Positions 9,238 to 18,608 of a stretch of DNA of 64,000 nucleotides are shown piece after piece (within the stretch, counting starts at the first letter, position 1; each line of letters begins with the position of its first letter). Source of the stretch: Sulfitobacter sp. S223. GTDB lineage: Bacteria > Pseudomonadota > Alphaproteobacteria > Rhodobacterales > Rhodobacteraceae. The notes under the pieces were generated by a model. It did no database searches. It had not been told where the DNA came from and saw nothing but the letters and a program-made list of their open reading frames with translations. The DNA is taken from assembly GCF_025143825.1 (NCBI RefSeq), contig NZ_CP083560.1, positions 868,001-932,000 on the forward strand, in the 5' to 3' direction. Both the position numbers and the translations under genes were made by a program.

Positions 9238-10053
9238 ATGACCGAGATGAAAAAGCAGATCATCTGCATTAACTGGGGCACGAAATACGGTCCTCCCTAC
9301 ATCAACCGGCTATATGGCATGTGCGCGCGCAACATCAGCGGCGACTTCACTTTGACATGCTTTACGGACAATCGTGAGGGCATCCGTCCTGAAGTGATCT
9401 GTCAGGATTTGCCGCCTAGCAATATTTCGATGCCTCAGTCCAAAGGGAAATGGCCCAAATCGCGGCTGTGGAACAAAACGCTTGAAGGGGTGGATGGTCC
9501 AGTCCTCTTTCTTGATCTGGATCTGGTCATCACAGGAAGCCTTGATGGCTTTTTCGAATATGGTGACCCGGACGATGTCATTCTGGCGCGCAATCCGACA
9601 ACGCCGTTTGAAAAGCTTGGTCAGACCTCGATTTTCCGGTTTCCGGTGGGGAAACTGGCGCCACTGCTTGAGGTTTTTGGCGCCGATCCGCAGGGGGTTG
9701 CTGACAAATACACGTTCGAACAGCGGTTTGTGACGCGTAATGCTCCGGGTGGGATCAAATTCTGGCCGAAATCCTGGGTCCGGCATTTCCGTACGCAATG
9801 CGTGCCGTTGTTTCCGCTCAATTATTTCATTGCACCCAGATTGCCCCGTGATGCGCGAGTGATCATTTTTCCGGCAACCCCAAATCCGCCAGACGCGCTT
9901 TTGGGGCGCTGGGTGCCAGAAGAGGGTGATCGTTCGCGGTGGGAACATATCATGCGGGCCATACGGGGGCCGCGCCACTTCAAGAAACGCTTCCGCCATT
10001 TGCGCCGATTTATGTTGCCAACCAAGTGGATCGCAGATCACTGGCGCGAGTAA
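9238..10053 (+). CDS. Glycosyltransferase-like protein with DxD motif
   Basis: This is a 271-residue soluble protein. The N-terminus (QIICINWGTKYG, then INRLYGM) and the core VLFLDLDLVITGSL, which carries an Asp-x-Asp of the kind that binds Mn2+-nucleotide sugar, suggest a GT-A-fold glycosyltransferase related to GT8-like families. There is no signal peptide or membrane helix; the C-terminus is rich in Arg, Lys and His and may touch membranes or polyanions. Start 9238 is chosen because AGGGA at 9226-9230 is 7 bases away, whereas the ATG at 9232 is too close. The acceptor is unknown, and no sugar genes lie nearby. Confidence 0.65.
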   Translation: MTEMKKQIICINWGTKYGPPYINRLYGMCARNISGDFTLTCFTDNREGIRPEVICQDLPPSNISMPQSKGKWPKSRLWNKTLEGVDGPVLFLDLDLVITGSLDGFFEYGDPDDVILARNPTTPFEKLGQTSIFRFPVGKLAPLLEVFGADPQGVADKYTFEQRFVTRNAPGGIKFWPKSWVRHFRTQCVPLFPLNYFIAPRLPRDARVIIFPATPNPPDALLGRWVPEEGDRSRWEHIMRAIRGPRHFKKRFRHLRRFMLPTKWIADHWRE

Positions 10054-10117
10054 GGCTTGAAATTTCCATTGGCAAAGTCATCTCAAATCCAAAGAGAAGA
10101 TAACCAAAGGAAACAAA

Positions 10118-10495
10118 ATGAAAACCGCTCAAGACTACCTCGACGCCGCCAATGCCGTAGTGCCAACGATGGATGCAAAAGAGGCCATCGCGAAACATGC
10201 CGAAGGGCAGGGCCTTTTTGTTGACGTGCGCGACAGTGCTGAGATCGACAAGAGCGGCACCATCGCTGGTGCACACCGCGTGCCACGTGGCATGATCGAA
10301 TTTCGCGCCGATCCGGCAATGGAAGATTTGTATAATCCTATCTTCAAAAAGGATGCCGCGATCTATCTGATCTGTGGTGCAGGAGGGCAGGCTGCCCTTA
10401 CCGGCAAAACGCTGAAAGATATGGGGTACTCCAACGTCACCAACATTGGCGGTTTCCCGGGATGGAAAGAAGCGGGTGGCCCGACCGAAGCTTAA
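10118..10495 (+). CDS. Rhodanese-like domain protein
   Basis: A single rhodanese domain of 125 residues with the substrate-region FVDVRDSAEI near residue 34 and the active-site loop CGAGGQA starting at Cys86. The final GGFPGWKEAGGP is typical. Such proteins carry persulfide sulfur for thiosulfate detoxification or sulfur transfer; the substrate here is unknown. The Shine-Dalgarno AAAGGAAAC is clear. Its stop overlaps the 3' end of a broken convergent gene by 4 bases. There is no signal peptide, so it is cytoplasmic. Confidence 0.88.
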   Translation: MKTAQDYLDAANAVVPTMDAKEAIAKHAEGQGLFVDVRDSAEIDKSGTIAGAHRVPRGMIEFRADPAMEDLYNPIFKKDAAIYLICGAGGQAALTGKTLKDMGYSNVTNIGGFPGWKEAGGPTEA

Positions 10496-11044
10496 CGCGC
10501 TTCGGGCGTGGTTGTCTCGAATGCGTTGAGATAGCCGATCATTTCGGATGATCTGAAGGCAATCATATGATTGCTGGACCAGATATGAGCAGCAAAGCGC
10601 GCGTCTTTCAGCGTGGCTTTGCTGCTTGCTGTTAGGGCATGTTGGGGTATCACGGCGCCGAAATGCGTTGCGCTTCGGTTTATCATGCTCGAAAGGCTGA
10701 GCAGTCCGTCGTTTTGAGATGCCATTACGACAATCGGATCACGAAGCCCGCCAACATCTTCGCTAATCTGTGCAAACACCTGAACACCAAAGCCCGGCGC
10801 AGTGCGTGTACGGATAGCCCCCGAATTCCGATTGAGGATTGGCGGATGTGGCGGGATACTCAACCACGTGAAATTTATGGCCGGGCCGCACCGCGACAAT
10901 TGCTTCGTCGCAGGACGTGGCGAGGCTGGATTTTTCACACAACATCCGGTCACTAACAGCGCGATTGGTTGCGCATAACACTGTGTTTTGGGCAGCGCCT
11001 TCTACTGTTCGGTAGCGCGCTGTGCACCCTGCGCAAGTGATCAT
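10492..11044 (-). pseudogene. Remnant of a DUF900-type alpha/beta hydrolase lipoprotein
   Basis: Two minus-strand frames together resemble a shortened DUF900 hydrolase. One (from 11044) contains TVLCATNRAVSD, like the N-terminal 'VATNR' strand. The other (to 10492) contains FTWLSIPPHPP, then DPIVVMASQNDGLLSLSS with FGAVIP, and a C-terminal NHMIAFRSSEMIGYL resembling the end of the family. The central region with the nucleophile Ser is missing, the total is about half the normal size, and a frameshift separates the parts. A lipobox-like LLVTGC occurs at the frame junction without a usable start. The assignment rests on recalled family patterns. Confidence 0.5.
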
Positions 11045-11126
11045 GGCAGGGCGATGAGAAGCGCCTTTATCACGAAATTGAACTCAAGCGGGTAAATGGC
11101 GCGGGAAGTGTTCGACGATAGGCGGA

Positions 11127-11393
11127 TCAGCTGCCGCGTTTGCCTTTGGGACCGAGTACTCTGAGCACGTCATCAATTATGGCTGGTGTCACAACAGGAA
11201 TGGTGCGCGAAAAATAGTTCGCAATGCTAACAAGATCAGGGCGTTGATCTTTCGCTGGGCCGGGCATGCAGGACTTTTGAGCGGATTCTGTAACACTGGG
11301 CGTTGCGATTCCTTTTTTGATGTTTTGGCAGGCTAACTCATGTCCATATTTAGCCCTGCGTTTGCACAAAGCTTGAGGTCTGTGGGCCAGCAA
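11127..11393 (-). CDS. Doubtful small ORF or gene remnant
   Basis: An 88-codon frame. Only its C-terminal half (LVSIANYFSRTIPVVTPAII and the basic tail GPKGKRGS) looks protein-like; the N-terminal half does not. No clear ribosome site is seen. It sits in the low-gene-density stretch between the hydrolase remnant and rpsA, so it may be the tail of another decayed gene. I do not recognise it. Confidence 0.22.
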   Translation of the reverse strand: MLAHRPQALCKRRAKYGHELACQNIKKGIATPSVTESAQKSCMPGPAKDQRPDLVSIANYFSRTIPVVTPAIIDDVLRVLGPKGKRGS

Positions 11394-11693
11394 CGTTCCT
11401 TCGTCGCAGAAAATACGTAGATGCGCGAACTATTTGAAAAGTGAGCGTCCATTGGCCGAAGCGCACCCGCTAGGCCGCCCGAGCCCTTGCGCTGCGCCCG
11501 TAAATCTTCTATACGCGCGCTTGTCTAAGGGGCAGATACAGGTTCCGGGCGAGATATATGGGCAGGGTCGGAGTCTTCCGGCCCTCTTTCTTTATTCCGA
11601 CCGGATCTTACGACCCAAAGGCCAATTTTCACTCAAGACCGGCGGAGACAACCGCACGGCCAGAAAACACTTCAAAAGGATACGATACGCTAC
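11394..11693 (+). other. Long leader region of rpsA
   Basis: About 300 bases without a convincing gene precede rpsA. The sequence has CCGG/CCGG-type complementary patches (around 11578-11607) and an A-rich stretch with AAAAGGAT just before the start. Ribosomal protein S1 genes are often autoregulated through their leaders, so this may be a regulatory 5' UTR, but I cannot define a fold by eye. Confidence 0.35.
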
Positions 11694-13370
11694 ATGGCGA
11701 ATATGATGGACGAGTTTGAAGCACTCTTGAACGAAAGCTTCGAAATGGACACGCCCGAAGAGGGTTCAGTTGTCAAAGGCAAGGTAATCGCGATTGAAGC
11801 GGGCCAAGCCATTATCGACGTAGGCTACAAGATGGAAGGCCGCGTCGAGCTTAAAGAATTTGCCGAGCCAGGCGAAACCCCTAAAGTTGCAGTCGGCGAT
11901 GAAGTCGAAGTGTTCCTCCGTCAGGTAGAGAACTCTCGCGGCGAAGCTGTTATCTCCCGTGAGATGGCGCGCCGTGAAGAAGCATGGGACCGTCTGGAAA
12001 AGGCTTACGCCGCAGAAGAGCGCGTCGATGGCGCAATCTTTGGCCGCGTCAAAGGTGGCTTTACTGTGGATCTTGGCGGCGCTGTTGCGTTCCTGCCCGG
12101 TTCTCAGGTTGATGTGCGCCCCGTGCGCGATGCCGGCCCATTGATGGGTCTGAAGCAGCCGTTCCAGGTTCTGAAAATGGACCGTCGCCGTGGTAACATC
12201 GTTGTATCGCGTCGTGCGATCCTTGAAGAATCCCGTGCCGAACAGCGTGCCGAAGTTATTGGCAACCTGACCGAAGGTCAGGAAGTTGACGGCGTGGTCA
12301 AGAACATCACCGAATACGGTGCGTTCGTGGACCTTGGCGGCGTAGACGGCCTGCTGCACGTGACAGACATGGCGTGGCGCCGTGTGAACCACCCATCCGA
12401 GATCCTCGCCATCGGCGAAACGATCAAGGTTCAGGTGATCAAGATCAACAAAGATACACACCGTATCTCCCTTGGTATGAAGCAGCTGCAGGAAGATCCA
12501 TGGGATCTGGTTGCCGCGAAATACCCACTTGAATCCACCCACACTGGCCGCGTGACCAACATCACCGATTACGGCGCCTTTGTTGAGCTGGAGCCAGGTG
12601 TTGAAGGTCTGGTTCACGTGTCCGAGATGTCTTGGACCAAGAAGAACGTACACCCGGGCAAAATCGTGTCTACTTCGCAAGAAGTCGAAGTCATGGTTCT
12701 GGAAATCGATGGCGCCAAGCGTCGCGTTTCCCTTGGTCTCAAGCAGACCATGCGCAACCCATGGGAAGTGTTCGCTGAAACACACCCAGAAGGCACCGAA
12801 GTTGAAGGCGAAGTCAAAAACATCACCGAATTCGGTCTGTTTGTTGGTCTTCCCGGCGACATCGACGGCATGGTTCACCTCTCTGATCTCTCATGGGACC
12901 AGCGCGGCGAAGAAGCGATCCAAGACTACCGCAAAGGTGACATGGTTCAGGCCGTTGTCTCCGAAGTCGACGTCGAGAAAGAGCGTATCTCGCTCTCCAT
13001 CAAAGGTGTTGGCGGCGACAAGTTCGCAGAAGCAGTGGGCGGCGTGAAGCGCGGTTCCGTTGTGACTGTGACTGTGACCTCCATCGAAGACGGTGGCATC
13101 GAAGTGGAATACGAAGGCATGAAAGCCTTCATCCGCCGCTCCGATCTGTCGCGTGACCGTGCCGAGCAGCGCCCAGAGCGTTTCTCTGTTGGCGATAAAG
13201 TTGATGTACGCATCACAAACGTCGACACAAAAGCACACCGTCTTGGCGTTTCGATCAAAGCGCGTGAAATCGCGGAAGAGAAAGAAGCCGTGGAGCAGTA
13301 TGGTTCCTCCGACTCCGGTGCATCGCTTGGCGATATCCTTGGTGCGGCGCTGAAGTCCACCGACGACTAA
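11694..13370 (+). CDS. rpsA: 30S ribosomal protein S1
   Basis: S1 binds mRNA on the 30S subunit and helps start translation. The 558-residue protein contains six S1 (OB-fold) repeats: two degenerate N-terminal ones and four typical repeats with the recurring patterns GxVxNITxYGAFV, GLLHVTDMAW and SLGMKQ. The ATG at 11694 follows AAAAGGAT with good spacing. Codon use is strongly biased to C-ending codons (for example GAAGTC and ATCACC), as expected for a highly expressed gene and unlike its neighbours. It is followed by its own terminator. Confidence 0.98.
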   Translation: MANMMDEFEALLNESFEMDTPEEGSVVKGKVIAIEAGQAIIDVGYKMEGRVELKEFAEPGETPKVAVGDEVEVFLRQVENSRGEAVISREMARREEAWDRLEKAYAAEERVDGAIFGRVKGGFTVDLGGAVAFLPGSQVDVRPVRDAGPLMGLKQPFQVLKMDRRRGNIVVSRRAILEESRAEQRAEVIGNLTEGQEVDGVVKNITEYGAFVDLGGVDGLLHVTDMAWRRVNHPSEILAIGETIKVQVIKINKDTHRISLGMKQLQEDPWDLVAAKYPLESTHTGRVTNITDYGAFVELEPGVEGLVHVSEMSWTKKNVHPGKIVSTSQEVEVMVLEIDGAKRRVSLGLKQTMRNPWEVFAETHPEGTEVEGEVKNITEFGLFVGLPGDIDGMVHLSDLSWDQRGEEAIQDYRKGDMVQAVVSEVDVEKERISLSIKGVGGDKFAEAVGGVKRGSVVTVTVTSIEDGGIEVEYEGMKAFIRRSDLSRDRAEQRPERFSVGDKVDVRITNVDTKAHRLGVSIKAREIAEEKEAVEQYGSSDSGASLGDILGAALKSTDD

Positions 13371-13403
13371 TATCAAAGGGCGTATGCCTTTTGAAAAAAA
13401 GAG

Positions 13404-13434
13404 AGCCCCGCGCAGAAATGCGCGGGGCTTTTTT
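13404..13434 (+). terminator. Rho-independent terminator after rpsA
   Basis: AGCCCCGCGC (13404-13413) and GCGCGGGGCT (13420-13429) form a perfect 10-bp stem with loop AGAAAT, followed by a run of T (13430-13434). An A-run precedes the stem on the left. Confidence 0.95.
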
Positions 13435-13642
13435 GATGCGAATCGCTTAGATGCTTATGACGTAACGTCGCGGAATATCAGCGAATTGGATGAGTGAGCT
13501 GCCGCAGTTTCGGAAAATGGGCATTATTTTCCCAATTATGCAGCAAATTTTGCGTCTTACGCTAATCCAATCACTTTGCGCAGCGTATGTTCTTTCCTAT
13601 AGTGGTTGCATAATTACGCAAAAAAAACTGCGGGGGAAAAAT

Positions 13643-13927
13643 ATGATCCGGTCCGAATTGATCCAGAAGATCGCAGACGACAATCCACATTTGTATCAAC
13701 GGGATGTAGAGCGGATCGTGAATACCATATTCGACGAGATAACCACGGCCATGTCGCGTGGTGATCGGGTTGAGCTTCGCGGTTTTGGCGCATTCTCTGT
13801 CAAGAAGCGGGATTCGCGGGTAGGTCGCAATCCACGTACCGGTGAGACTGTTCATGTCGAAGAGAAACATGTACCGTTTTTTAAAACGGGGAAGTTGCTC
13901 CGTGATCGGCTAAACGGGAAAAGTTAA
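13643..13927 (+). CDS. ihfB: Integration host factor subunit beta
   Basis: This 94-residue DNA-bending protein of the HU/IHF family forms a heterodimer with IhfA. The N-terminus [17 protein letters not shown] and the DNA-clamp arm [10 protein letters not shown] are typical of the beta subunit. ATG 13643 has a strong GGGGGAA upstream; the longer in-frame extension to 13490 lacks family similarity and covers an AT-rich promoter-like region. The stop overlaps the next start (TAATG). Confidence 0.96.
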   Translation: MIRSELIQKIADDNPHLYQRDVERIVNTIFDEITTAMSRGDRVELRGFGAFSVKKRDSRVGRNPRTGETVHVEEKHVPFFKTGKLLRDRLNGKS

Positions 13928-14277
13928 TGCGCTACGTCCGCTATCTATGTATCGCCATCTTTGCGGTGGCTCTTGTATCTGTTGCACTGGCAAACAGGGG
14001 AATCGTTTCCCTTCAGGTGTTGCCTGCGGAGGTGTCGGGTCTTTTTGCAATGAATCCGTCGATCCAGTTGCCACTGTTTGTCGTCATCCTGGGCAGCATT
14101 CTGGCTGGGCTTTTGGTTGGATTCGTTTGGGAATGGATTCGCGAATACGGCGAGCGCGCCGAAGCGGCGAAGCAAGCGCGCGAAATGCGCCGCCTTCAGC
14201 GTGAACTGGACAAGCTTCGCGCAGAAAAGCACCAAGGCAAGGACGAGGTCCTCGCTCTGCTGGATCAAGCCAGCTAA
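13927..14277 (+). CDS. LapA-domain (DUF1049) membrane protein
   Basis: A 116-residue inner-membrane protein with two hydrophobic helices (about 6-24 and 47-70) and a basic, coiled-coil C-terminus rich in Arg, Glu and Lys (75-110). This matches lipopolysaccharide assembly protein A-domain proteins; E. coli LapA cooperates with LapB in controlling LPS synthesis. The gene order ihfB-lapA is conserved in many Proteobacteria, supporting the call. It overlaps the ihfB stop by one base; trpF follows after 6 bases. Confidence 0.88.
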   Translation: MRYVRYLCIAIFAVALVSVALANRGIVSLQVLPAEVSGLFAMNPSIQLPLFVVILGSILAGLLVGFVWEWIREYGERAEAAKQAREMRRLQRELDKLRAEKHQGKDEVLALLDQAS

Positions 14278-14283
14278 AAACGC

Positions 14284-14931
14284 ATGCCAGCTGACGTATC
14301 GGTAAAGATTTGCGGTCTGCGCACGCAGGCAGATGTTGCGGCTGCGGCAAATGCTGGCGCGCGCTATGTCGGCTTTGTATTCTTTCCCAAATCACCGCGC
14401 AATTTGACGTTCGAGGCCGCAGCACAGGTTGCAGGCCATGTGCCCATTGGTGTGTGCAAGGTTGCGCTGACGGTGAACGCGGATGACGATATGCTGGATG
14501 CGCTTACGCAGACAGTGCCACTGGACATGCTCCAGCTTCACGGCTCTGAAAGCCCCGAGCGTGTGGCACAGGTAAAAGCGCGTTACGGGCTGCCCGTTAT
14601 GAAAGCAATTGGTGTGGGTGACCGTGCCGATTTGGCGCAGCTTGATCTATATGCAGGGGTGGCTGATCAATTGCTGGTGGATGCCAAACCGCCGAAAGGC
14701 GCGGATTTGCCCGGCGGAAACGGTCTGGCCTTTGACTGGCAGCTTTTGGCGGGACGCGTCTGGCGCTGCCCTTGGATGCTGGCGGGGGGGCTTACGCCCG
14801 ACAACGTTGCAGAGGCGATCCGGCGCACTGGCGCACGACAGGTTGATGTATCATCCGGAGTCGAAAGCAGTCCGGGCGTGAAAGACGCCAAGCTTATTCA
14901 TGATTTGGTGCAGGCTGCGCTGAGCGCCTGA
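14284..14931 (+). CDS. trpF: Phosphoribosylanthranilate isomerase
   Basis: TrpF performs the Amadori rearrangement of phosphoribosylanthranilate, step three of tryptophan synthesis, on a TIM barrel. The N-terminal VKICGLRT with the catalytic Cys, the central MLQLHGSE and the C-terminal [12 protein letters not shown] with the catalytic Asp and the phosphate loop are all visible. The 215-residue length is normal. It follows ihfB and lapA closely and is followed by trpB on the same strand. Confidence 0.95.
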   Translation: MPADVSVKICGLRTQADVAAAANAGARYVGFVFFPKSPRNLTFEAAAQVAGHVPIGVCKVALTVNADDDMLDALTQTVPLDMLQLHGSESPERVAQVKARYGLPVMKAIGVGDRADLAQLDLYAGVADQLLVDAKPPKGADLPGGNGLAFDWQLLAGRVWRCPWMLAGGLTPDNVAEAIRRTGARQVDVSSGVESSPGVKDAKLIHDLVQAALSA

Positions 14932-15152
14932 CGAACCAAAGTCTCGGGCAGTCAGGCGGTGTCGGTGCGGGTAACGTGCCCGGTCGCCTCATCTTCCGTT
15001 CTCGCATCTTTATCATGCTAAACCTGCGCACGGAATTTGCGCCATCGATGGCGACCTGTCTTGGCTACGAATGCGGCGGGATGCCTTCTTTACCATTGCG
15101 CGCTTGGGCGATACTGCTGTTGCCAACAGATTTCCCGAAAGGCAGATGCGCT

Positions 15153-16385
15153 ATGGCAAACGATCTTTTCAACAGTTTCATGACAGGCCCAGACGAAAAT
15201 GGGCGCTTTGGTGATTTCGGTGGCCGCTTTGTCTCTGAAACATTGATGCCCCTGATTCTCGAACTTCAGGCCGAATACGACAAGGCCAAGACGGATGACA
15301 GCTTCTGGGCTGAAATGGACGACCTGTGGGAACATTACGTAGGCCGTCCAAGCCCCCTTTATCACGCCGAGCGCCTGACCGAAGAGCTGGGCGGTGCCAA
15401 GATCTATATGAAGCGCGACGAGCTGAACCATACCGGCGCGCATAAGATCAACAACGTGCTTGGACAGATCATCCTGGCGCGCCGGATGGGCAAAAAGCGG
15501 ATCATCGCTGAAACAGGTGCCGGCCAGCACGGTGTTGCAACCGCGACCGTCTGCGCGAAGTTCGGCCTCAAATGCGTGGTCTACATGGGCGCGCACGACG
15601 TAGAGCGTCAGGCCCCCAATGTTTTCCGTATGCGTCTGCTGGGGGCGGAGATCATTCCTGTCACCTCAGGTCGTGGCACGCTAAAGGACGCGATGAACGA
15701 CGCATTGCGTGACTGGGTGACCAACGTCCGCGATACGTTTTACTGCATCGGCACAGTTGCAGGCCCGCACCCTTATCCAGCTATGGTTCGCGACTTTCAA
15801 AGCATTATCGGCAAAGAAGTCCGTACACAGATGGAACGCGCTGAAGGCCGCTTGCCCGATACGCTGATCGCGGCCATCGGTGGCGGCTCCAACGCTATGG
15901 GCCTGTTCTACCCCTTCCTTGACGACAAAGAGGTCAACATCATTGGTGTCGAGGCAGGGGGGAAAGGCGTGAACGCCAAGATGGAGCATTGTGCGTCGCT
16001 GACCGGCGGTCGCCCCGGCGTGCTGCACGGGAACCGGACATATCTGCTACAAGACGATGACGGCCAAATTCTTGAGGGCTTCTCGATCTCTGCGGGCCTC
16101 GATTATCCCGGAATCGGACCTGAACATGCATGGCTGCATGATATTGGCCGCGCAAAATATGTCTCGATCACAGATGTAGAAGCGCTTGCTGCGTTCCAGA
16201 AATGTTGTGAGCTTGAGGGTATCATACCGGCGCTAGAGCCATCGCACGCTTTGGCCCATGTTCTGAAGATCGCACCAACCTTGCCGAAAGACCACATCAT
16301 CTGCATGAACATGTGTGGCCGTGGCGACAAGGATATCTTCACCGTCGCAAAGGCACTTGGCTTTGAGATGGGCGAATTCGCCTAG
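15153..16385 (+). CDS. trpB: Tryptophan synthase beta chain
   Basis: TrpB is the PLP enzyme that condenses indole with serine. The PLP lysine is Lys98 in [22 protein letters not shown] and GGGSNAMG (phosphate cup) follow. The ATG at 15153 behind GAAAGGCAG gives 410 residues, the family norm; an in-frame extension back to 14976 is not conserved. A 221-base gap separates it from trpF and may hold its own promoter. The partner trpA lies about 9 kb away on the other strand. Confidence 0.97.
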   Translation: MANDLFNSFMTGPDENGRFGDFGGRFVSETLMPLILELQAEYDKAKTDDSFWAEMDDLWEHYVGRPSPLYHAERLTEELGGAKIYMKRDELNHTGAHKINNVLGQIILARRMGKKRIIAETGAGQHGVATATVCAKFGLKCVVYMGAHDVERQAPNVFRMRLLGAEIIPVTSGRGTLKDAMNDALRDWVTNVRDTFYCIGTVAGPHPYPAMVRDFQSIIGKEVRTQMERAEGRLPDTLIAAIGGGSNAMGLFYPFLDDKEVNIIGVEAGGKGVNAKMEHCASLTGGRPGVLHGNRTYLLQDDDGQILEGFSISAGLDYPGIGPEHAWLHDIGRAKYVSITDVEALAAFQKCCELEGIIPALEPSHALAHVLKIAPTLPKDHIICMNMCGRGDKDIFTVAKALGFEMGEFA

Positions 16386-16393
16386 AACGTTTT

Positions 16394-16418
16394 TAGCAGG
16401 GGCCGTGTGCCCCTGCTA
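16394..16418. terminator. Hairpin between convergent trpB and DUF4893 gene
   Basis: TAGCAGGGGC (16394-16403) pairs perfectly with GCCCCTGCTA (16409-16418) around CGTGT. It includes the stop codon of the minus-strand gene. The T-run lies on the wrong side for either direction, so this is probably a shared 3'-end hairpin rather than a textbook terminator. Confidence 0.5.
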
Positions 16419-16994
16419 TCGCGTGAGCTCGAGAATATCGAAATCACTTTCGTTCACCGGCGCGGGAAACAGCAATCTCGCGCGGGTGTCGGACACACGC
16501 TCGAACACAGCAACATCCGGTGTGATTGTCCCGTTGCCCTCAAATGTAGGGTCAAGTTCGGCGTAGCTTTGCGGTGTTCCGCTTGAGACGTACCCGACCC
16601 CAAGATAGACAGCGCGGCCGTCCCGCATTTCAATCCGACCCGACGTGCGTTGAGAACCGGAGACTTTTTCAAACGCGACGCCCGTGTTGTCGAGCGTCAT
16701 GCGGCAGGTGAAGTTGGTGTAAACAACTAACTCGGAAATACCGCCAAGCTTCATCGTGCGGCAGCGCCACTCACCCTGAAGCGACGGATCGAAGGCGACC
16801 TGAGGTTTGCCCGACAACGCAGATGTCAGTGCCGCAACATCCTCTGCCTTCCCTCCGGCCAAAGCCCCTAGAACAGCGGTTCCTGCTATACGCTCAAAGC
16901 GGTCCAGCCTTGCCTGCTCTTGCGGTATTATGTCCTGCGCAGTTGCGGCGCCGGTGATTAAAGCCAATAGGCAAGCGAAGCGCATTTGCCTCAT
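16416..16994 (-). CDS. Secreted DUF4893 protein
   Basis: A 192-residue protein with a signal peptide (residues 1-19, ending ATAQ) and therefore probably periplasmic. The body matches DUF4893: PSLQGEWRCRTMKLGG, then the paired cysteines around NFTCRM, and the C-terminal FDILEL. No enzymatic motif is visible and the function is unknown. The start overlaps the upstream DUF2237 stop (ATGA), so the two are co-translated. Confidence 0.75.
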   Translation of the reverse strand: MRQMRFACLLALITGAATAQDIIPQEQARLDRFERIAGTAVLGALAGGKAEDVAALTSALSGKPQVAFDPSLQGEWRCRTMKLGGISELVVYTNFTCRMTLDNTGVAFEKVSGSQRTSGRIEMRDGRAVYLGVGYVSSGTPQSYAELDPTFEGNGTITPDVAVFERVSDTRARLLFPAPVNESDFDILELTR

Positions 16995-17371
16995 GCGCCG
17001 CTTCCTGTTGCATGCGTGCGCAGAACCTCTAGCGGGACAATTTCCAGCGCGCGGATATGCGTCGCGGCAAGATGCACCTGCGGCGCACAGCCTTCCTCAG
17101 CGGCCTGCATGAAACGTCCGGCGCACAGGCACCACGGATCACCGGGTTTGAGCCCGGCAAAGCCGTAGGCAGGGTTTGGGGTGGACAGATCGTTGCCCAC
17201 GTATTTAGAGAACGCTAGAAACTCTGCCGTCATCACCGCGCAAACGGTGTGGCTTCCTTGATCTGCAGCACATGTGTTGCAATGCCCGTCACGGAAGAAA
17301 CCTGTCACAGGATCACTGCCACAAAGCGCCAATGTGCCGCCTTCGACGTTGATGCTTTCTTCGGGTTCCAT
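16991..17371 (-). CDS. DUF2237 family protein
   Basis: A 126-residue cysteine-rich cytoplasmic protein. Conserved features of DUF2237 are the LCGSDPVTGFFRDG opening, CNTCAADQGSHTVCAVMTAEFL and the WCLCAGRF motif. The function is not established; the cysteines suggest metal binding or redox, but that is inference. The ATG at 17371 behind GGAGAGCC is preferred over a 20-residue longer frame. It lies between the serine hydrolase and DUF4893 genes with short gaps, so it is probably in their operon. Confidence 0.82.
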   Translation of the reverse strand: MEPEESINVEGGTLALCGSDPVTGFFRDGHCNTCAADQGSHTVCAVMTAEFLAFSKYVGNDLSTPNPAYGFAGLKPGDPWCLCAGRFMQAAEEGCAPQVHLAATHIRALEIVPLEVLRTHATGSGA

Positions 17372-17381
17372 AAGGCTCTCC

Positions 17382-18545
17382 TTAGATATTGTTTGCGATG
17401 ATGCGAAAGATTTCGACGTTTTGGTCCGCAACGCCGTCTTCGCGAAACTTGCGGTCTGCCGCGTTTGTGGCGATCACAATGCCCTTCGCACGATTAACAT
17501 AGACGTACTGGCCGTATATACCACGGGCCATGAATTCACCGGGCACGGACCCTTTCGGGATCCACCACTGATAACCATAGCCGATTTCACCGTCGGCTGT
17601 CGGGGCAGAAGCAGTGGTAGAGGCCGCGACCCAGTCTTCGGGTACAATCTGCTGACCGTTGTAAAACCCGTTTTGTAGAAACATCTGGCCCATGCGCGCA
17701 TAGTCGCGTGTGGTGAGGTTCAGTCCCCCCAAAACGAAAGCGGTGCCAAAGCCGTCCGTTAGATAATATGGTGCATATTCCAACCCCATCGGCGCAATGA
17801 TTTTCTCGCTCAGTAGCTCTGCAATCGGGCGTCCCGTGGCACCGCGTACGACCATTGAGAGTACATGAGTGTCGATGGACACATATTTCCACCCTGCGCC
17901 TGATGCCGCGAACGTCTCGTTCAGGTCAGCAGCAAAATCATCCATGCTACCACCCAGCGCCAGCACCCGGCCCATCCGGTTGATGTCGGATTTCGGATCA
18001 AGGTAATCTTCGTCAAAGACGACACCGCTGGCCATATTCAGCACGTTGCGCACGGTAGCGTTGTCGTAAGCGCCATCGCTCAAAGAAGGGGCATATTGAG
18101 TGACTCGATCATCAAGCGACGCAATCGCGCCTTCTTCGACCAGCACACCTATCAGAGCCGAAAGATAGCTTTTCGCGACCGACCATGAAATGCGCAGGTC
18201 TTCAGCGGTGGTACCCTTGTAGTAACTTTCATGCACGATCTCACCGTTCTTCAGGACAACCAGCGCGGTAACGTCACGGGCTGTGACCCAATCAGAAACC
18301 TCGGCTGGCAAGGCCGCATCGGTGCCGTAGGGCAACGCGGTTGTGGGGCCTGTACCTCGTGAGACCGGAGCGGTGAGGAAGGCCGCGTTCATATGGGAGA
18401 AATTGCGGACAATTTTCTCTTCGGAGAACAGTGAATTGACCGCAAGCAAACGTGTGATCTGTTCGCGTTGCCATAGGCCGACCGCCACAGCCGCCAGAAC
18501 CAATACAACGAAGATTCGAACGACCCACTTAACGACGCTGTTCAT
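17382..18545 (-). CDS. Serine hydrolase (class C beta-lactamase/CubicO fold)
   Basis: The protein has one N-terminal membrane helix (residues 7-25) anchoring a periplasmic beta-lactamase-fold domain. The catalytic SxxK is Ser122-Val-Ala-Lys125; a YVSIDT segment lies where the Tyr motif is expected, and the C-terminal GYGYQWWI block is typical of CubicO-type esterases and peptidases. The substrate is unknown; resistance should not be inferred. ATG 18545 with GGGAGC upstream gives 387 residues. It runs 10 bases ahead of the DUF2237 gene. Confidence 0.85.
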   Translation of the reverse strand: MNSVVKWVVRIFVVLVLAAVAVGLWQREQITRLLAVNSLFSEEKIVRNFSHMNAAFLTAPVSRGTGPTTALPYGTDAALPAEVSDWVTARDVTALVVLKNGEIVHESYYKGTTAEDLRISWSVAKSYLSALIGVLVEEGAIASLDDRVTQYAPSLSDGAYDNATVRNVLNMASGVVFDEDYLDPKSDINRMGRVLALGGSMDDFAADLNETFAASGAGWKYVSIDTHVLSMVVRGATGRPIAELLSEKIIAPMGLEYAPYYLTDGFGTAFVLGGLNLTTRDYARMGQMFLQNGFYNGQQIVPEDWVAASTTASAPTADGEIGYGYQWWIPKGSVPGEFMARGIYGQYVYVNRAKGIVIATNAADRKFREDGVADQNVEIFRIIANNI

Positions 18546-18608
18546 GCTTTTGCTCCCTGTCTGATGCCGCCCAATCAAACATGCCGGTCAACGACAGGCC
18601 AGCGGAAT

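Noticed and set aside
11766..12878. 370-codon frame antisense to rpsA
   Set aside because: It mirrors the strongly biased codons of rpsA; no ribosome site or family resemblance.
14976..15152. N-terminal extension of trpB
   Set aside because: The added 59 residues are not part of TrpB, and a good ribosome site precedes 15153.
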